In this document: piece by piece, positions 1 through 9,835 of the stretch
Layout of the letters: the number at the start of each line of letters is the position of its first letter
Numbering within the stretch: the stretch's first letter is position 1
NCBI GenBank assembly: GCA_027730605.1
Contig: JAQCGN010000005.1
Location: forward strand, 1 to 41,023
Direction: 5' to 3'
DNA length: 41,023 bases
Source: Actinomycetota bacterium
GTDB taxonomy: Bacteria; Actinomycetota; Actinomycetes; S36-B12; UBA5976
Program-made: the position numbers and the translations under genes
The notes under the pieces: model-generated
The model's input: the letters and a program-made list of their open reading frames with translations, nothing else
The model's database searches: none
What the model was told of the DNA's origin: nothing

Positions 1-529
1 GAAAGTAAATGAGAACTTGCAAACAAATCTGGCTAATGTTTATGCCGTGGGAGATATCGTGCGTGGCCCCCAATTGGCTCATAAGGGATTCCAAGAAGGA
101 ATCTTTGTAGCAGAACATATGAAAGGTTTAAATCCTAGGATTATTGACATCACCGCAATTCCCAGAGTGACTTATTCTGAGCCTGAAATTGCTTCAGTGG
201 GATTAAATGAACCTGCTGCTAAAGAAAAATATGGTGTCGATCAAATAAGAACTATTCAATATGATTTGGCTGGAAATGGTAAAAGCCAGATTCTAAAAAC
301 CGCTGGTTTTATTAAACTTATCGCGTTAAAAGATGGTGGCCAAATAGTTGGTATTCACATGATTGGCTCTCGAGTCGGGGAATTATTAGCCGAAGCTCAG
401 TTAATGTATTCATGGGATGCCTCCCCAGAAGATGTTGCACCTTATGTTCATGCTCACCCAACGATGTCAGAAGCAATGGGCGAAGCAGCAATGGCACTTG
501 CAGGTAAACCTCTACACACCCACAGTTAA
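1..529 (+). CDS. lpd: Dihydrolipoamide dehydrogenase (E3), C-terminal part, cut by window edge
   Basis: The reading frame is open from base 2, so the start lies outside the window; a TTG at 17 is internal. E3 re-oxidises dihydrolipoyl groups of 2-oxoacid dehydrogenase complexes with FAD and NAD+. Visible are the second FAD-contact segment (NVYAVGDIV followed by LAHKGFQEGI), the dimerisation domain starting near IPRVTYSEPEIASVG, and the active-site His segment HAHPTMSEA that completes the His/Glu dyad at the partner subunit's disulfide. The redox disulfide itself is upstream of the window. The gene ends 22 bases before the E2 gene, so the two are very likely co-transcribed. Identification is firm for the part seen. 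Confidence 0.95.
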   Translation, partial: KVNENLQTNLANVYAVGDIVRGPQLAHKGFQEGIFVAEHMKGLNPRIIDITAIPRVTYSEPEIASVGLNEPAAKEKYGVDQIRTIQYDLAGNGKSQILKTAGFIKLIALKDGGQIVGIHMIGSRVGELLAEAQLMYSWDASPEDVAPYVHAHPTMSEAMGEAAMALAGKPLHTHS

Positions 530-551
530 ATAGAAAAAGGAAATAATTTAA

Positions 552-2309
552 ATGCCAACAAATGTTGTAATGCCTCAACTAGGTGAATCTGTAACCGAAG
601 GAACGGTTACTCGTTGGTTAAAAAATGTTGGAGATGTAATAAAAGTTGATGAAGCAATCGTGGAAGTTTCAACTGACAAAGTTGACACCGAAATTCCATC
701 ACCAGTTTCTGGTATTTTGCTTGAAATTAAAGCCGCGCAAGATTCTGTAATTCAAGTTGGTGGAGTAATGGCAATCATTGGTGAATCTGGATCAACACCA
801 GTTAACCCACCAGCAGCACCTGTCGTGCAAACCCCAACACCAGTTATAAAACCTGAACCTGTCATTGAAAAACCAGTCGTGCCAACACCACCTCCAGTAG
901 CAGCACCGGTGGTAACACCTGTTGCCCCAGCTGCAACAACTGGATCAACTGTAAATGTTTTACTACCAGCTTTAGGAGAATCAGTAACAGAAGGAACTAT
1001 TACTCGCTGGTTAAAAAATGTGGGAGATTTAGTTTCATTAGATGAAGCAATTGTAGAAATATCAACTGACAAAGTTGATACAGAACTTCCTTCCCCAGCA
1101 GCTGGAGTGATAAAAGAAATAAAAGTTGCTCAAGATCAAGTAGCTGCTGTTGGAGCAGTACTGGCAATAATTTCAACTTCAACAACAAACAGTGCACCCA
1201 AACCTGCACCAACTCCAGTTGCTCCAGTAATACAAACTCCACCACCTGCTGCTAAAGCTGAACCAGTAGCCGTGACTCAAAGTGCACCTACTCCAACCCC
1301 AAAGCAAACAGTATTTGCAAATACTGCCCCAAATAACAAAGATGTTTATGCAACACCAATTGTTAGACAACTTGCTAAGGAAAAAGGTGTTGATCTTTCA
1401 ACAATTAACGGAACTGGAATCAATGGTCGAATTAAAAAAGAAGACCTCGTAGGTTCTGGAACAAGTGTTGCTACAACACCGGCGCAGACTACAACTCAAA
1501 CTATTCCAACACCAGCTGCAAAAGAGACTGCAAATAAACCTGCAACTAGTTCTGCACCAAAGCCTTCGACTACTGCCGAACAACCACTTCGTGGGCGAAT
1601 TGAGCAAACAACACGTTTGCGAAGAGTTATTGCCGAAAGAATGGTTCAATCACTGCACATTTCAGCACAATTAACAAGTGTTGTTGAAGTGGATGTAACA
1701 AAAATTGCAGCAATACGAAACAAAGTTAAAGATTCATTTGTTGCTCGCGAAGGTGTGAAACTTACCTTTCTACCATTTTTTGCAAAGGCTTCTGTTGAAT
1801 GTTTGAAAGAATTTCCCATAGTAAATGCCACAATTTCAGCTGATGCCAGTCAAATTGCTTACAGTGATGCAATTCATTTGGCTGTAGCAGTTGACACTCC
1901 CCGCGGATTACTGGTCCCAGTTATCAGAGATGCTGGAGACCTATCAATTGCAGGATTAGCTAGAAAAATTCAAGACGTAGCAAATAGAACTAGAGACAAT
2001 AAAGTCACACCTGATGAATTAAGTGGTGGAACATTCACCTTGACTAACACAGGTAGTCGAGGAGCACTTTTTGACACTCCAATTATTAATCAACCACAAG
2101 TTGCAATTCTTGCCACCGGAGCTGTTGTTAAAAGACCAGTAGTGGTTAAAGGCAGTGATGGTAATGATCAAATTGCGATTAGACAAATGGCTTATCTTTC
2201 ATTGACCTACGATCACAGACTTGTTGATGGTGCTGATGCTGCAAGATTCTTGTCTTCCATGAAAGTACGTTTAGAAGAAGCCAACTTTGAATCCGAATTA
2301 GGTCTATAA
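552..2309 (+). CDS. sucB: Dihydrolipoamide acyltransferase E2 (DlaT/SucB type), two lipoyl domains
   Basis: This 585-residue protein is the acyl-transferring core of a 2-oxoacid dehydrogenase complex. Domains in order: lipoyl domain 1 (about 1-78, lipoyl Lys43 in TDKVDT), a Pro/Ala/Val-rich linker, lipoyl domain 2 (about 133-208, Lys174 in the same motif), a second Pro/Thr/Ala linker, peripheral subunit-binding domain (about 265-300), a third linker, and the catalytic domain (about 345-585) with active-site His555 and Asp559 in DHRLVDG. In actinobacteria this E2 usually serves the pyruvate dehydrogenase complex, although it is often named sucB; the sequence alone does not decide pyruvate versus 2-oxoglutarate. 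An AAAGGA ribosome-binding site sits just upstream of the ATG. It follows lpd by 22 bases, and lipB/lipA, which supply its cofactor, lie 5 kb downstream. Confidence 0.95.
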   Translation: MPTNVVMPQLGESVTEGTVTRWLKNVGDVIKVDEAIVEVSTDKVDTEIPSPVSGILLEIKAAQDSVIQVGGVMAIIGESGSTPVNPPAAPVVQTPTPVIKPEPVIEKPVVPTPPPVAAPVVTPVAPAATTGSTVNVLLPALGESVTEGTITRWLKNVGDLVSLDEAIVEISTDKVDTELPSPAAGVIKEIKVAQDQVAAVGAVLAIISTSTTNSAPKPAPTPVAPVIQTPPPAAKAEPVAVTQSAPTPTPKQTVFANTAPNNKDVYATPIVRQLAKEKGVDLSTINGTGINGRIKKEDLVGSGTSVATTPAQTTTQTIPTPAAKETANKPATSSAPKPSTTAEQPLRGRIEQTTRLRRVIAERMVQSLHISAQLTSVVEVDVTKIAAIRNKVKDSFVAREGVKLTFLPFFAKASVECLKEFPIVNATISADASQIAYSDAIHLAVAVDTPRGLLVPVIRDAGDLSIAGLARKIQDVANRTRDNKVTPDELSGGTFTLTNTGSRGALFDTPIINQPQVAILATGAVVKRPVVVKGSDGNDQIAIRQMAYLSLTYDHRLVDGADAARFLSSMKVRLEEANFESELGL

Positions 2310-2315
2310 ACCTGT

Positions 2316-3209
2316 ATGAAAATTGTGATTACCGGTTCATCCGGTTTAATCGGATCGGCTTTAGTTAGAGACTGCGAAAAGAAAAATTTCGAAGTAGTAA
2401 AACTAGTTAGACGTGCCCCAAAACAAGAGAATGAATCGCAGTGGGATCCGATAAAAGGGATTGTTGATTTAAATGTTTTAGAGAAAGCAACAGCTATCGT
2501 GAATTTGGCTGGAGCGGGTGTGGGTGATCGTCGATGGTCCAAAAAGTATAAGAAATTAATTCTTGATAGCCGAGTAAATTCTACAGAAACACTTGCTAAT
2601 GCAATTGTTAATTTAAAAACTCCTCCTTCAGTTTTTGTCTCAGGTTCTGCAATAGGTTTTTACGGTGACACTGCAGATGTTGCTGTTGATGAGAATGCCA
2701 ATTTAGGTGAAGGATTTCTAAGTGATGTTGTTTTCAATTGGGAATATGCAGCACAAAGAGTTAGAAGTAACAATATAAGAGTTGTTCATCCTCGTACCGG
2801 ATTAGTAATGAGTAAACGTGGTGGATTACTAAAAAAGATTTTACCGTTATTCAAACTAGGTTTAGGTGGCAAATTAGGAAACGGTAAACAATACTGGTCC
2901 TATATTTCATTGGAGGATGAAATTAGAGCACTTCATCATTTAATTGACGATGTAAGACTTACTGGTGGGGTCAATTTCACTAATCCAAACCCTGTAACAA
3001 ATGCTGAATTCACCAAATCACTTTCCAGTGTTGTGAATAGACCAGCATTTCTTAAGGTCCCTTCTTTAGCTTTGAAAATAGCTTTAGGCGAATTCTCTAT
3101 TGAAGCCTTAGGTTCATCTCGGATTTTGCCATCAAAGTTGAAAGCAGCAGGTTTTAAATTCAATCAGCCTGATATTTTAAGCACACTAAATTCAGCAATC
3201 ACTTACTAA
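2316..3209 (+). CDS. TIGR01777-family (YfcH-like) SDR epimerase, function unknown
   Basis: The 297-residue protein begins with an extended-SDR nucleotide-binding loop (MKIVITGSSGLIG, residues 1-13), followed by a conserved segment VNLAGAGVGDRRWSKKYKK and the substrate region GFYGDTAD typical of TIGR01777/YfcH proteins. The C-terminal DUF1731-like part includes VPSLALKIALGE and ends with the PSKLKAAGFKF pattern of this family. It was once called a cell-division inhibitor homologue, but no biochemical role is settled. It lies six bases after the E2 gene, as in mycobacteria (Rv2216 position), and its stop TAA shares a base with the next ATG. It is probably in the same transcript as the E2 gene. 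Confidence 0.85.
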   Translation: MKIVITGSSGLIGSALVRDCEKKNFEVVKLVRRAPKQENESQWDPIKGIVDLNVLEKATAIVNLAGAGVGDRRWSKKYKKLILDSRVNSTETLANAIVNLKTPPSVFVSGSAIGFYGDTADVAVDENANLGEGFLSDVVFNWEYAAQRVRSNNIRVVHPRTGLVMSKRGGLLKKILPLFKLGLGGKLGNGKQYWSYISLEDEIRALHHLIDDVRLTGGVNFTNPNPVTNAEFTKSLSSVVNRPAFLKVPSLALKIALGEFSIEALGSSRILPSKLKAAGFKFNQPDILSTLNSAITY

Positions 3210-4453
3210 TGTCTAAGCAAGTTGAAGTAGCAATTATTGGAGCAGGTCTTGCAGGACTTGCCTGTGCCATAGAACTACAAAAAAATAATATTGATTTTCA
3301 AATCTTTGAAGCATCAGATGGTGTTGGTGGACGTGTTAGATCAGATGTTATCGATGGATTTATTCTTGATCGAGGATTTCAACTTTATAATCCAAGTTAT
3401 TCCGAAGGAAAAAGACTTCTTAACTACGATGCTCTTGATTTAAAACCTTTCATTCCCGGGGTGGCCATTCGTGATAATAAAAGACTTCGAATAGTTGTTG
3501 ACCCCTTTCGAGCCAATGGTTTCAGATTAAATCTTTTAAAAGATATTCCCGGAAACCCACTTAGTTGTTTGGGTTTATTAAGATATTTTCTTAGTTATTT
3601 AGTTACCTCTGATGCACAAATTGCCACCACTAAAGATATTTCAGCTTCAGATTCACTGATTAAATCTGGGGTCATAGGTAATCTTCTTGAAAAACTCTTG
3701 AGACCTTTTCTAAAAGGCGTTTTTCTTGAATCTGAGTTAAAAACATCACGAAAATTTTTAGATGTGGTCTTAAAGACTTTTCTTAGAGGTATACCCAGTG
3801 TTCCTGCCCAGGGAATGCAAGTAATTAGTGATCAACTGGCTTCAAAGTTACCTATGGAAAAAATTTCTCTCAACACGAAAATAATAAAAATAGAGGGCAA
3901 TAAACTACAAACTGAGAATGAAGAAATTATTGCAAAAAAGATTGTGGTTGCCACTGATCCAACTACTGCTATTTCTTGGCTTAGCCTAGAAGAAAAGATA
4001 ATGCACACAGTCACAACTTGGTATTTCAAAGCCGATCAAAGTGTTGCTGAGTTAGTAAAAGGAAAGCCCATTCTTTTTGTAGATGCTTCAAATAATGGTC
4101 CACTCACAAATGCTGTTGTTTTAACTAACGCTGCATCAAGTTATGCCCCACCTGGTCAAGTTTTGGTTTCTGCTTCAGCAATTTCACCCCATCAAAATGC
4201 TGATCTTGAGTCTGTAAAAAAACATCTATCCGTAATCTTTGGGGTAGATACAAATAGTTGGCAACTAATTAAGCAATATCAAATAAAAGAAGCACTTGCC
4301 TCCATGTATCCCCCATTTTCCTTAATAAACTCAAATCAAATATCTGAAGACCTATTTGTTGCAGGAGATCATCGAGCAACTTCCTCAATTCAAGGTGCTC
4401 TACTTAGTGGTACAAATGCTGCGACACTGGTCAAAGTAAGTTTAGGTTTATGA
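3209..4453 (+). CDS. FAD-dependent amine-oxidase-like oxidoreductase
   Basis: The 414-residue protein starts with a dinucleotide-binding motif (VAIIGAGLAGLACAIELQ, glycines from residue 11), an acidic strand end (IFEASDGVGGRVRSD) that holds FAD, and the substrate-domain signature DRGFQLYNPSY. A C-terminal FAD-contact segment, EDLFVAGDHRATSSIQGALLSG, closes the flavin domain. This is the protoporphyrinogen/phytoene/monoamine oxidase superfamily; the substrate cannot be read from sequence. Because the window also carries a retinal protein, a carotenoid-related role is possible, but nothing specific supports it. Coupling is tight: one base shared with the gene before and a 4-bp ATGA overlap with the peptidase after. 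Confidence 0.8.
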   Translation: MSKQVEVAIIGAGLAGLACAIELQKNNIDFQIFEASDGVGGRVRSDVIDGFILDRGFQLYNPSYSEGKRLLNYDALDLKPFIPGVAIRDNKRLRIVVDPFRANGFRLNLLKDIPGNPLSCLGLLRYFLSYLVTSDAQIATTKDISASDSLIKSGVIGNLLEKLLRPFLKGVFLESELKTSRKFLDVVLKTFLRGIPSVPAQGMQVISDQLASKLPMEKISLNTKIIKIEGNKLQTENEEIIAKKIVVATDPTTAISWLSLEEKIMHTVTTWYFKADQSVAELVKGKPILFVDASNNGPLTNAVVLTNAASSYAPPGQVLVSASAISPHQNADLESVKKHLSVIFGVDTNSWQLIKQYQIKEALASMYPPFSLINSNQISEDLFVAGDHRATSSIQGALLSGTNAATLVKVSLGL

Positions 4454-5184
4454 GCAAAGATAAGTTCATCGTTGCAACCTCTGGTGGTTTTATTACCACT
4501 AAACGCTGGGGTGTGATGAGACCTGGAGCTACATTTCTTAAAGCACTTGAATTAACACGAAAACAGCGTCCCAAAGTTTGCTTCATGATGACTGCCAGTG
4601 GAGACGATGCGACTTATATATCAAGATCGTATGAAGCAATGGGCAATTTAAGTGTCGATGTGACACACCTATCTTTATTTCCTCAACCAAATGAAGATGT
4701 TGAAAAAAGATTATTGAATTCAGACTTGGTTTGGGTAGGTGGTGGTTCAGTTGCAAATCTTTTGGCTATCTGGAAGTTACATAAAGTTGACGAAGTTCTC
4801 AAAACTGCTTGGGCAAATGGAACTGTTTTATCAGGGGTAAGTGCTGGATCCATTTGTTGGTTCATGGGTGGAACAACTGATTCATTTGGACCTGATTTAA
4901 AACTAGTTTCTAATGGATTAGGTCTTTTGCCCTCCGGCAATGGAGTGCACTATGACTCCGAGGAACAAAGAAGACCACTACTTCAATCTTTGGTGAAAGA
5001 TGAAACATTTGAAACTGCTTTTGCAACAGATGATCACACCGGAATTGTTTTCAAGGGAATAGAACCAATTGAAGTTATAAGTGATGTTAATTCAGATCCC
5101 CTAACAGGACCTGCCGCTTACAAAATACAAAAAGTCAATGGTGAAATTCAAGAAATTCGTCTTGCCCCTGGAGCTATTGTTTAA
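4450..5184 (+). CDS. Peptidase E-like S51 family protein
   Basis: This 244-residue cytoplasmic protein carries the nucleophile elbow of peptidase family S51, GVSAGSICWF (Ser131), preceded by the strand/turn WVGGGSVANLL. His167 in GNGVHYDSE is the likely catalytic histidine. Family members are Asp-specific dipeptidases or cyanophycinase-like enzymes; the length fits the dipeptidase branch. I see no signal peptide. The ATG overlaps the preceding stop (ATGA), so translation is probably coupled. Its stop overlaps the stop of the opposing MMPL gene by four bases. Confidence 0.82.
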   Translation: MSKDKFIVATSGGFITTKRWGVMRPGATFLKALELTRKQRPKVCFMMTASGDDATYISRSYEAMGNLSVDVTHLSLFPQPNEDVEKRLLNSDLVWVGGGSVANLLAIWKLHKVDEVLKTAWANGTVLSGVSAGSICWFMGGTTDSFGPDLKLVSNGLGLLPSGNGVHYDSEEQRRPLLQSLVKDETFETAFATDDHTGIVFKGIEPIEVISDVNSDPLTGPAAYKIQKVNGEIQEIRLAPGAIV

Positions 5185-7391
5185 TCTTTTGCTCTAGCTA
5201 AATTGCTTGGCCACCAAATTTTCTTACCTATTCCAATTGTTAGGGTTGGAACCAAAATTGACCTAACCAAAATAGTGTCAAGCAGCACACCAAATGACAC
5301 CGCAAATCCCAGTTGAGCAAGGAATACAAGTGGTAACACTCCAAGAACTGCAAATGTTGCTGCTAAAACCACACCAGCAGATGTAATGACTCCACCAGTT
5401 ACAGTTAAGGCTTTTAGCGTTCCAGCCCTTGTTCCTAGTTTCTTAGTTTCTTCGCGCACCCTAGTCATTAAAAATACGTTGTAATCAATACCTAATGCCA
5501 CTAAAAACACAAAAGCAAAAAGTGGGAAAGAGGTATCAGATCCGGGGAAATTAAATACATACTCAAACACAAACTGTGACGCTCCTAGTGTGGCAGCAAA
5601 AGATAAAACAACAGTTGCCACAAGCATAAAAGGCGCTAAAAAACTTCGAAGTAATACAACCAAGATCATAAATATTAAAACCAAAACCGTGGGTATAATT
5701 ATTCTGTTGTCGCGATCATTTGCCTCGGCAATATCTTCATTTACCGCTGTGAACCCACCAACTAAAGCTAATTCACTTACCTTATCCAAATTTTGTCTCA
5801 ATTTGATAATTGTTTCTTTTGCTTCACTTGAATCAGCTGGATCTTTGAGTGTGGCACTAATCAACACTTGACCATCAACAATTTTTGGTTTGGGTAATGC
5901 TTGACCAGGAATTACTGGTCCATCAGGAATTGGAAAAGCTTCTTCCACACCTTCTGTATCAGTTATGACTTTTAATAATTCTTGAGTTTTTGATGAGGGA
6001 CCCAAAATATAGGAAGGATTTCCCTCTCCTGCTGGAAAATGTTTTCCTAATTCTTCTTGACCAACTACCGAATCAGGTTTTCCCACAAAAGTTTCAGTTT
6101 GAGATAAACCTGTGGCATCAAGTTGAGTTGAGTAGCCAGCTAAAGCTAGAAGAAAAATTGCAGTGATTAAACCTGCGCGACGTGTTTTTTTGTCAACAAA
6201 ATTTGCAACTTTTGCCCAAATTCCTGAAAGTTTTTCATCTTCAGAATCAAAATGAGGAATTCGTGGCCAAAAAATCCATCTACCAAATAAAACCAAGAAT
6301 GCTGGTAGCAAAGTAAGCATTGTGATAACCGCGGCAATTATTCCAATTGCGCCAATTGGGCCAAGAGACCTATTGGCATTAAGTTCAGATAAGAGTAAAA
6401 CTAGGAGTCCTGCTGAAGTAGTTGCACCAGAGGCCACAATCGGTTCAACAACTCCACGCAATGCTTTACGCATCGCTCTAAATCTTGATTCAGCTAAATG
6501 AAGTTCTTCACGATATCTGGCAATTAGTAATAAACCGTAATCTGTGGCTGCCCCAATTACTAACACCGACAAAATACCTTGAGCTTGTCCATTCAAAGTT
6601 AGAATGTCTTCTTTTGCTAACGAATAAACAATTGCTCCAGCAACTGCAAGAGCAATGATTGCTGAAAGTAGTGGAAAAATCCAAAGCAAAGGACTTCTGT
6701 AAACAATGATCAAAATTAAAGCAACAACTGTTAGCGTGCTAAGTAACAAAGTTGTATCAACTGCACCAAATGCGCCGAAGAGATCCGCTAAAATACCACC
6801 GGCACCAGTTACGTTGATTTTTAAGCCTTCAATTTCTCTGGCTTCTTCACGAATGGTCTCAACGATTCCGATTAAAGCAGGTTCCCCGTTGGGTAAAGGT
6901 GTGACAATTTTATCACTTGAAATTTCAACATTTATTAAAAGTGCTTCTCCATCTTCGGATGCAATAGGGAAAGCTTTTGATCCGGTAACAAGGTAATCAC
7001 CAATTTTTTTTCCATCACCTTCAATAATTTCAAAAGTTGCTATATCGGTGGCAAACTCATTAGCTTTAGCAATATTTTGTTGAGTCAGATCTCCTTTAAT
7101 AATAATTAAGGCAGGTAGAGAATTCGAGGATCTAAATTCAGGAGTAATATCGCTAACTTTTGAAGATTCCGCAGTCGTGGGTAAGAAGGCTGCATTATCA
7201 TTTTCTTGAACTTCAGAAAGTTTTGCAAATATAGGACCGGCGACACCCGAAATTCCTAACCAAATTGCAACAGTCAAAACAGCAAGTGCGGTAAATTTCT
7301 TAGGACTTTTAGTTTTTTTCTTTTTTTGATTAATAGTAGTTTTCTTAGCAACTGCTTTTTTACTGTGCTTGGCTTTTGCCGCAGGACTCAC
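5181..7391 (-). CDS. MMPL/RND-family membrane transporter
   Basis: The 736-residue protein has the two-fold RND/MMPL architecture: TM1 at about 33-52, an extracytoplasmic domain of about 140 residues, a five-helix bundle, a second TM/extracytoplasmic unit and a last five-helix bundle. Each half carries the proton-relay-type motif with a TDY/IDY core: ATDYGLLLIARYREE (from about 282) and GIDYNVFLMTRVREE. MMPL proteins move lipids or hydrophobic compounds across the membrane. The cytoplasmic N-terminus is unusually lysine-rich before TM1. The GTG start is supported by an AGGAG site about 8 bases upstream. It faces the peptidase gene (4-bp stop overlap) and is divergent from lipB across 132 bases. 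The substrate is unknown. Confidence 0.88.
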   Translation of the reverse strand: MSPAAKAKHSKKAVAKKTTINQKKKKTKSPKKFTALAVLTVAIWLGISGVAGPIFAKLSEVQENDNAAFLPTTAESSKVSDITPEFRSSNSLPALIIIKGDLTQQNIAKANEFATDIATFEIIEGDGKKIGDYLVTGSKAFPIASEDGEALLINVEISSDKIVTPLPNGEPALIGIVETIREEAREIEGLKINVTGAGGILADLFGAFGAVDTTLLLSTLTVVALILIIVYRSPLLWIFPLLSAIIALAVAGAIVYSLAKEDILTLNGQAQGILSVLVIGAATDYGLLLIARYREELHLAESRFRAMRKALRGVVEPIVASGATTSAGLLVLLLSELNANRSLGPIGAIGIIAAVITMLTLLPAFLVLFGRWIFWPRIPHFDSEDEKLSGIWAKVANFVDKKTRRAGLITAIFLLALAGYSTQLDATGLSQTETFVGKPDSVVGQEELGKHFPAGEGNPSYILGPSSKTQELLKVITDTEGVEEAFPIPDGPVIPGQALPKPKIVDGQVLISATLKDPADSSEAKETIIKLRQNLDKVSELALVGGFTAVNEDIAEANDRDNRIIIPTVLVLIFMILVVLLRSFLAPFMLVATVVLSFAATLGASQFVFEYVFNFPGSDTSFPLFAFVFLVALGIDYNVFLMTRVREETKKLGTRAGTLKALTVTGGVITSAGVVLAATFAVLGVLPLVFLAQLGFAVSFGVLLDTILVRSILVPTLTIGIGKKIWWPSNLARAKD

Positions 7392-7523
7392 TTAATTGCT
7401 CCTATAAATATTTTCGCTTAGAAATCAAGCTGCACCATCAGGTGACGTTGGCCTTCTCTAGCCACCAGTCTATTGATATCAACCAAAATCGCATCTTTCG
7501 ACATTAACTAATACGATAAGGAC

Positions 7524-8195
7524 ATGACAAAAACTGGTTTAATCATTGAAAACTGGGGCTCAGATGTCGACTATCAAAGTTCTTGGAATAGACAAAGAGA
7601 AATACACCACAAAATTGTTGCAGAAAATCATGCAGATGTTGCAGTACTACTAGAACACCGAGAAGTTTTCACAGCTGGTAGATCCACCAAGCCAGAGGAT
7701 AGACCAATTGATTCATCACCAGTTTTCGATATTGATCGAGGTGGTCGAATTACTTGGCATGGCCCCGGACAAATCGTTTGTTATCCAATAATGAAATTAG
7801 ATGATCCAGTTGATGTAGTAGCACATGTGCGAAGACTTGAACTATTGATTATTGATGTTTGTTCCCAACTAGGTTTAAATACAACACAAATTGAAGGTCG
7901 AAGTGGTGTCTGGGTTAAAGGAAATAACTCACCTGACAAAAAAATTGCTGCTATTGGAATTAGGGTTGCCAAGCGAGTAACCATGCATGGTTTTGCACTA
8001 AATTGCAACAACTCACTTGATGCATTTCGAAAGATAGTTCCCTGTGGTATTGCTGACGCCGATGTAACGACACTTTCTTTAGAACTAGGTCGGGATGTAT
8101 CAGTCAATGAGGTCACTTCCCTCATAGAAGATGCATTAAGAAATGGTGCGCTTAAGCGAAATGTTTCAAAACGCTCTAAAGTAGAAGTGTCATGA
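7524..8195 (+). CDS. lipB: Lipoyl(octanoyl) transferase LipB
   Basis: LipB moves octanoate from octanoyl-ACP to the lipoyl-domain lysine of E2 and GcvH proteins, via an acyl-enzyme. The 223-residue sequence shows the family signature [18 protein letters not shown] (from about 72), the catalytic lysine in [10 protein letters not shown] (Lys140) and the catalytic cysteine in IVPCGIAD (Cys174). Start choice: ATG preceded by AAGGAC, with a TACGAT hexamer just before that, so the transcript may have a very short leader or none. It overlaps lipA by ATGA. Placement behind the E2 gene matches other actinobacteria, except for the intervening FAD, peptidase and MMPL genes. Confidence 0.97.
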   Translation: MTKTGLIIENWGSDVDYQSSWNRQREIHHKIVAENHADVAVLLEHREVFTAGRSTKPEDRPIDSSPVFDIDRGGRITWHGPGQIVCYPIMKLDDPVDVVAHVRRLELLIIDVCSQLGLNTTQIEGRSGVWVKGNNSPDKKIAAIGIRVAKRVTMHGFALNCNNSLDAFRKIVPCGIADADVTTLSLELGRDVSVNEVTSLIEDALRNGALKRNVSKRSKVEVS

Positions 8196-9139
8196 CTATT
8201 GAATTTGTTACCGGTCTAAACTCCGAAGGCAAGAAATTACTTCGCATCGAAGCACGTAATGCTGAAGTACCAATTGAGAAAAAACCTGAGTGGATTAGAA
8301 CTAAATTAAAAACTGGTCCTGAATACACACGAATTCGTGAAATGGTTAAAAAAGAAGGACTTCACACAGTTTGTCAGGAAGCAGGATGCCCCAACATTTT
8401 TGAATGCTGGGAAGACCGTGAGGCAACATTTTTAATTGGTGGATCTGCTTGCACAAGACGTTGTGATTTTTGTTTAATCGATACCGGTAAACCAGATCCT
8501 CTTGATAGAACAGAACCAGACAAAGTTGCTTTAAGTGTAAGAACAATGGGTTTGAAATATGCCACAGTCACAGGTGTCACCAGAGATGATTTAGAAGATG
8601 AAGGTGCTTGGCTATATTCCGAAACTATTAGAGCCATACACAAACACAATCCTGATTGCGGTGTGGAGATTTTAACTCCAGATTTCAGTGGAAAAAAAGA
8701 ATTATTAAAACAAGTTTTTGATGCCAAACCTGAAGTTTTTGCTCATAACTTAGAAACTGTTCCTCGAATATTTAAATCAATTAGACCAGCATTCAACTAT
8801 GAAAAATCTTTAGGTGTTATTACCTTGGCCAAAGAAGCTGGAATGATTACTAAATCAAATTTGATTCTTGGAATGGGTGAAGAAAAAGACGAAATAGTTA
8901 CTGCTTTAAAAGACTTAGTAGATGCAGGTTGCGACTTGATTACCATAACCCAGTATTTAAGACCTTCAGCACTTCATCATCCAATTGCTCGTTGGGTTAA
9001 ACCAGAAGAATTCATCGAATTGGGGGATCTCGCAAAGGAGTTAGGTTTTAGTGGCGTAATGTCTGGACCACTAGTTAGATCTTCTTATCGCGCAGGTCGA
9101 CTATATAAACAAGCACTTGAAGCACGGAATGGAAAATAA
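8192..9139 (+). CDS. lipA: Lipoyl synthase LipA
   Basis: LipA is a radical-SAM enzyme that inserts two sulfurs into the octanoyl chain attached to lipoyl domains. The auxiliary Fe-S cluster cysteines are Cys61, Cys66 and Cys72 ([13 protein letters not shown]), the radical-SAM CxxxCxxC cysteines are Cys87, Cys91 and Cys94 (CTRRCDFC), and the C-terminal RSSY that ligates the auxiliary cluster is at about 296-299. Length (315) is normal. The start overlaps the lipB stop (ATGA), and the next gene begins at the base after this stop, so lipB-lipA-DUF4191 form one operon. Confidence 0.98.
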   Translation: MTIEFVTGLNSEGKKLLRIEARNAEVPIEKKPEWIRTKLKTGPEYTRIREMVKKEGLHTVCQEAGCPNIFECWEDREATFLIGGSACTRRCDFCLIDTGKPDPLDRTEPDKVALSVRTMGLKYATVTGVTRDDLEDEGAWLYSETIRAIHKHNPDCGVEILTPDFSGKKELLKQVFDAKPEVFAHNLETVPRIFKSIRPAFNYEKSLGVITLAKEAGMITKSNLILGMGEEKDEIVTALKDLVDAGCDLITITQYLRPSALHHPIARWVKPEEFIELGDLAKELGFSGVMSGPLVRSSYRAGRLYKQALEARNGK

Positions 9140-9835
9140 ATGGCCAAATATAAGGAGCCAAAACCAAAGAAAGAAAGATTTAAAACTCTAAAGCAAATAA
9201 AGCAAACCTATTCTATAACTCGTAAAACTGATAAAGCTCTTCCTTGGATAATTCTTCTCACATTAATTGGCACAACTTTGCCGCTAATTTTGGTCGCACA
9301 ATTTTTGTTCGAATCTGCTTTTTCAAAATTGATTACTACCTCTCTTGCTGTTTCAACTGGTTTATTGGCAACTGTTTACCTATTTGGAAAACGAGCCGAA
9401 AAGGCCGCCTATGCACGAATTGAAGGACAACCTGGTGCTGCTGCTGCTGTTTTAAACACTTTAAGAAAAGGTTGGTTTATTACCCCAGCTATTGCTGTTA
9501 CTAGAAATCAAGATTTAGTTCATCGAGTGATTGGACCGGTAGGAATAGTTTTAGTGGGTGAAGGTTCACCAACAAGGGTTGCCCAATTATTGGAAAATGA
9601 AAAAATTAAGGCACGAAGAATCGCTGGAGAAATCCCCGTCTCAACTTTAATTGTGGGCAATGGTGAAGGATTGATCACTTTTAAGAAACTTAATAAGACA
9701 ATCATGAAAATGGGTAAAAAAATTTCCCCAGCTGAATCTCGTGAATTAAGAAACAGATTTGGTGCTTCCGGAGCAAGTTCCCTACCAATTCCTAAGGGTG
9801 CAATGCCTAAAGGTATGAGAATTCCTAGACGCTAA
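9140..9835 (+). CDS. DUF4191 membrane protein
   Basis: The 231-residue protein matches the actinobacterial DUF4191 family found next to lipA (Rv2219 in M. tuberculosis). A basic N-terminal stretch (about 1-30) precedes two transmembrane helices (about 33-54 and 58-79). The cytosolic remainder contains GQPGAAAAVLNTLRKGW and RVIGPVGIVLVGEG, then a basic C-terminus ending in RIPRR. The start ATG follows the lipA stop without a gap. The function is unknown; the conserved position suggests a link to lipoylation or to the membrane, but that is inference. Its 3' end overlaps the opposing RDD gene by 11 bases. Confidence 0.85.
   Translation: MAKYKEPKPKKERFKTLKQIKQTYSITRKTDKALPWIILLTLIGTTLPLILVAQFLFESAFSKLITTSLAVSTGLLATVYLFGKRAEKAAYARIEGQPGAAAAVLNTLRKGWFITPAIAVTRNQDLVHRVIGPVGIVLVGEGSPTRVAQLLENEKIKARRIAGEIPVSTLIVGNGEGLITFKKLNKTIMKMGKKISPAESRELRNRFGASGASSLPIPKGAMPKGMRIPRR

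Noticed and set aside
752-1649. Open frames opposite the E2 linker regions
   Set aside because: They are low-complexity reverse images of the Pro/Ala/Thr-rich linkers, not genes.
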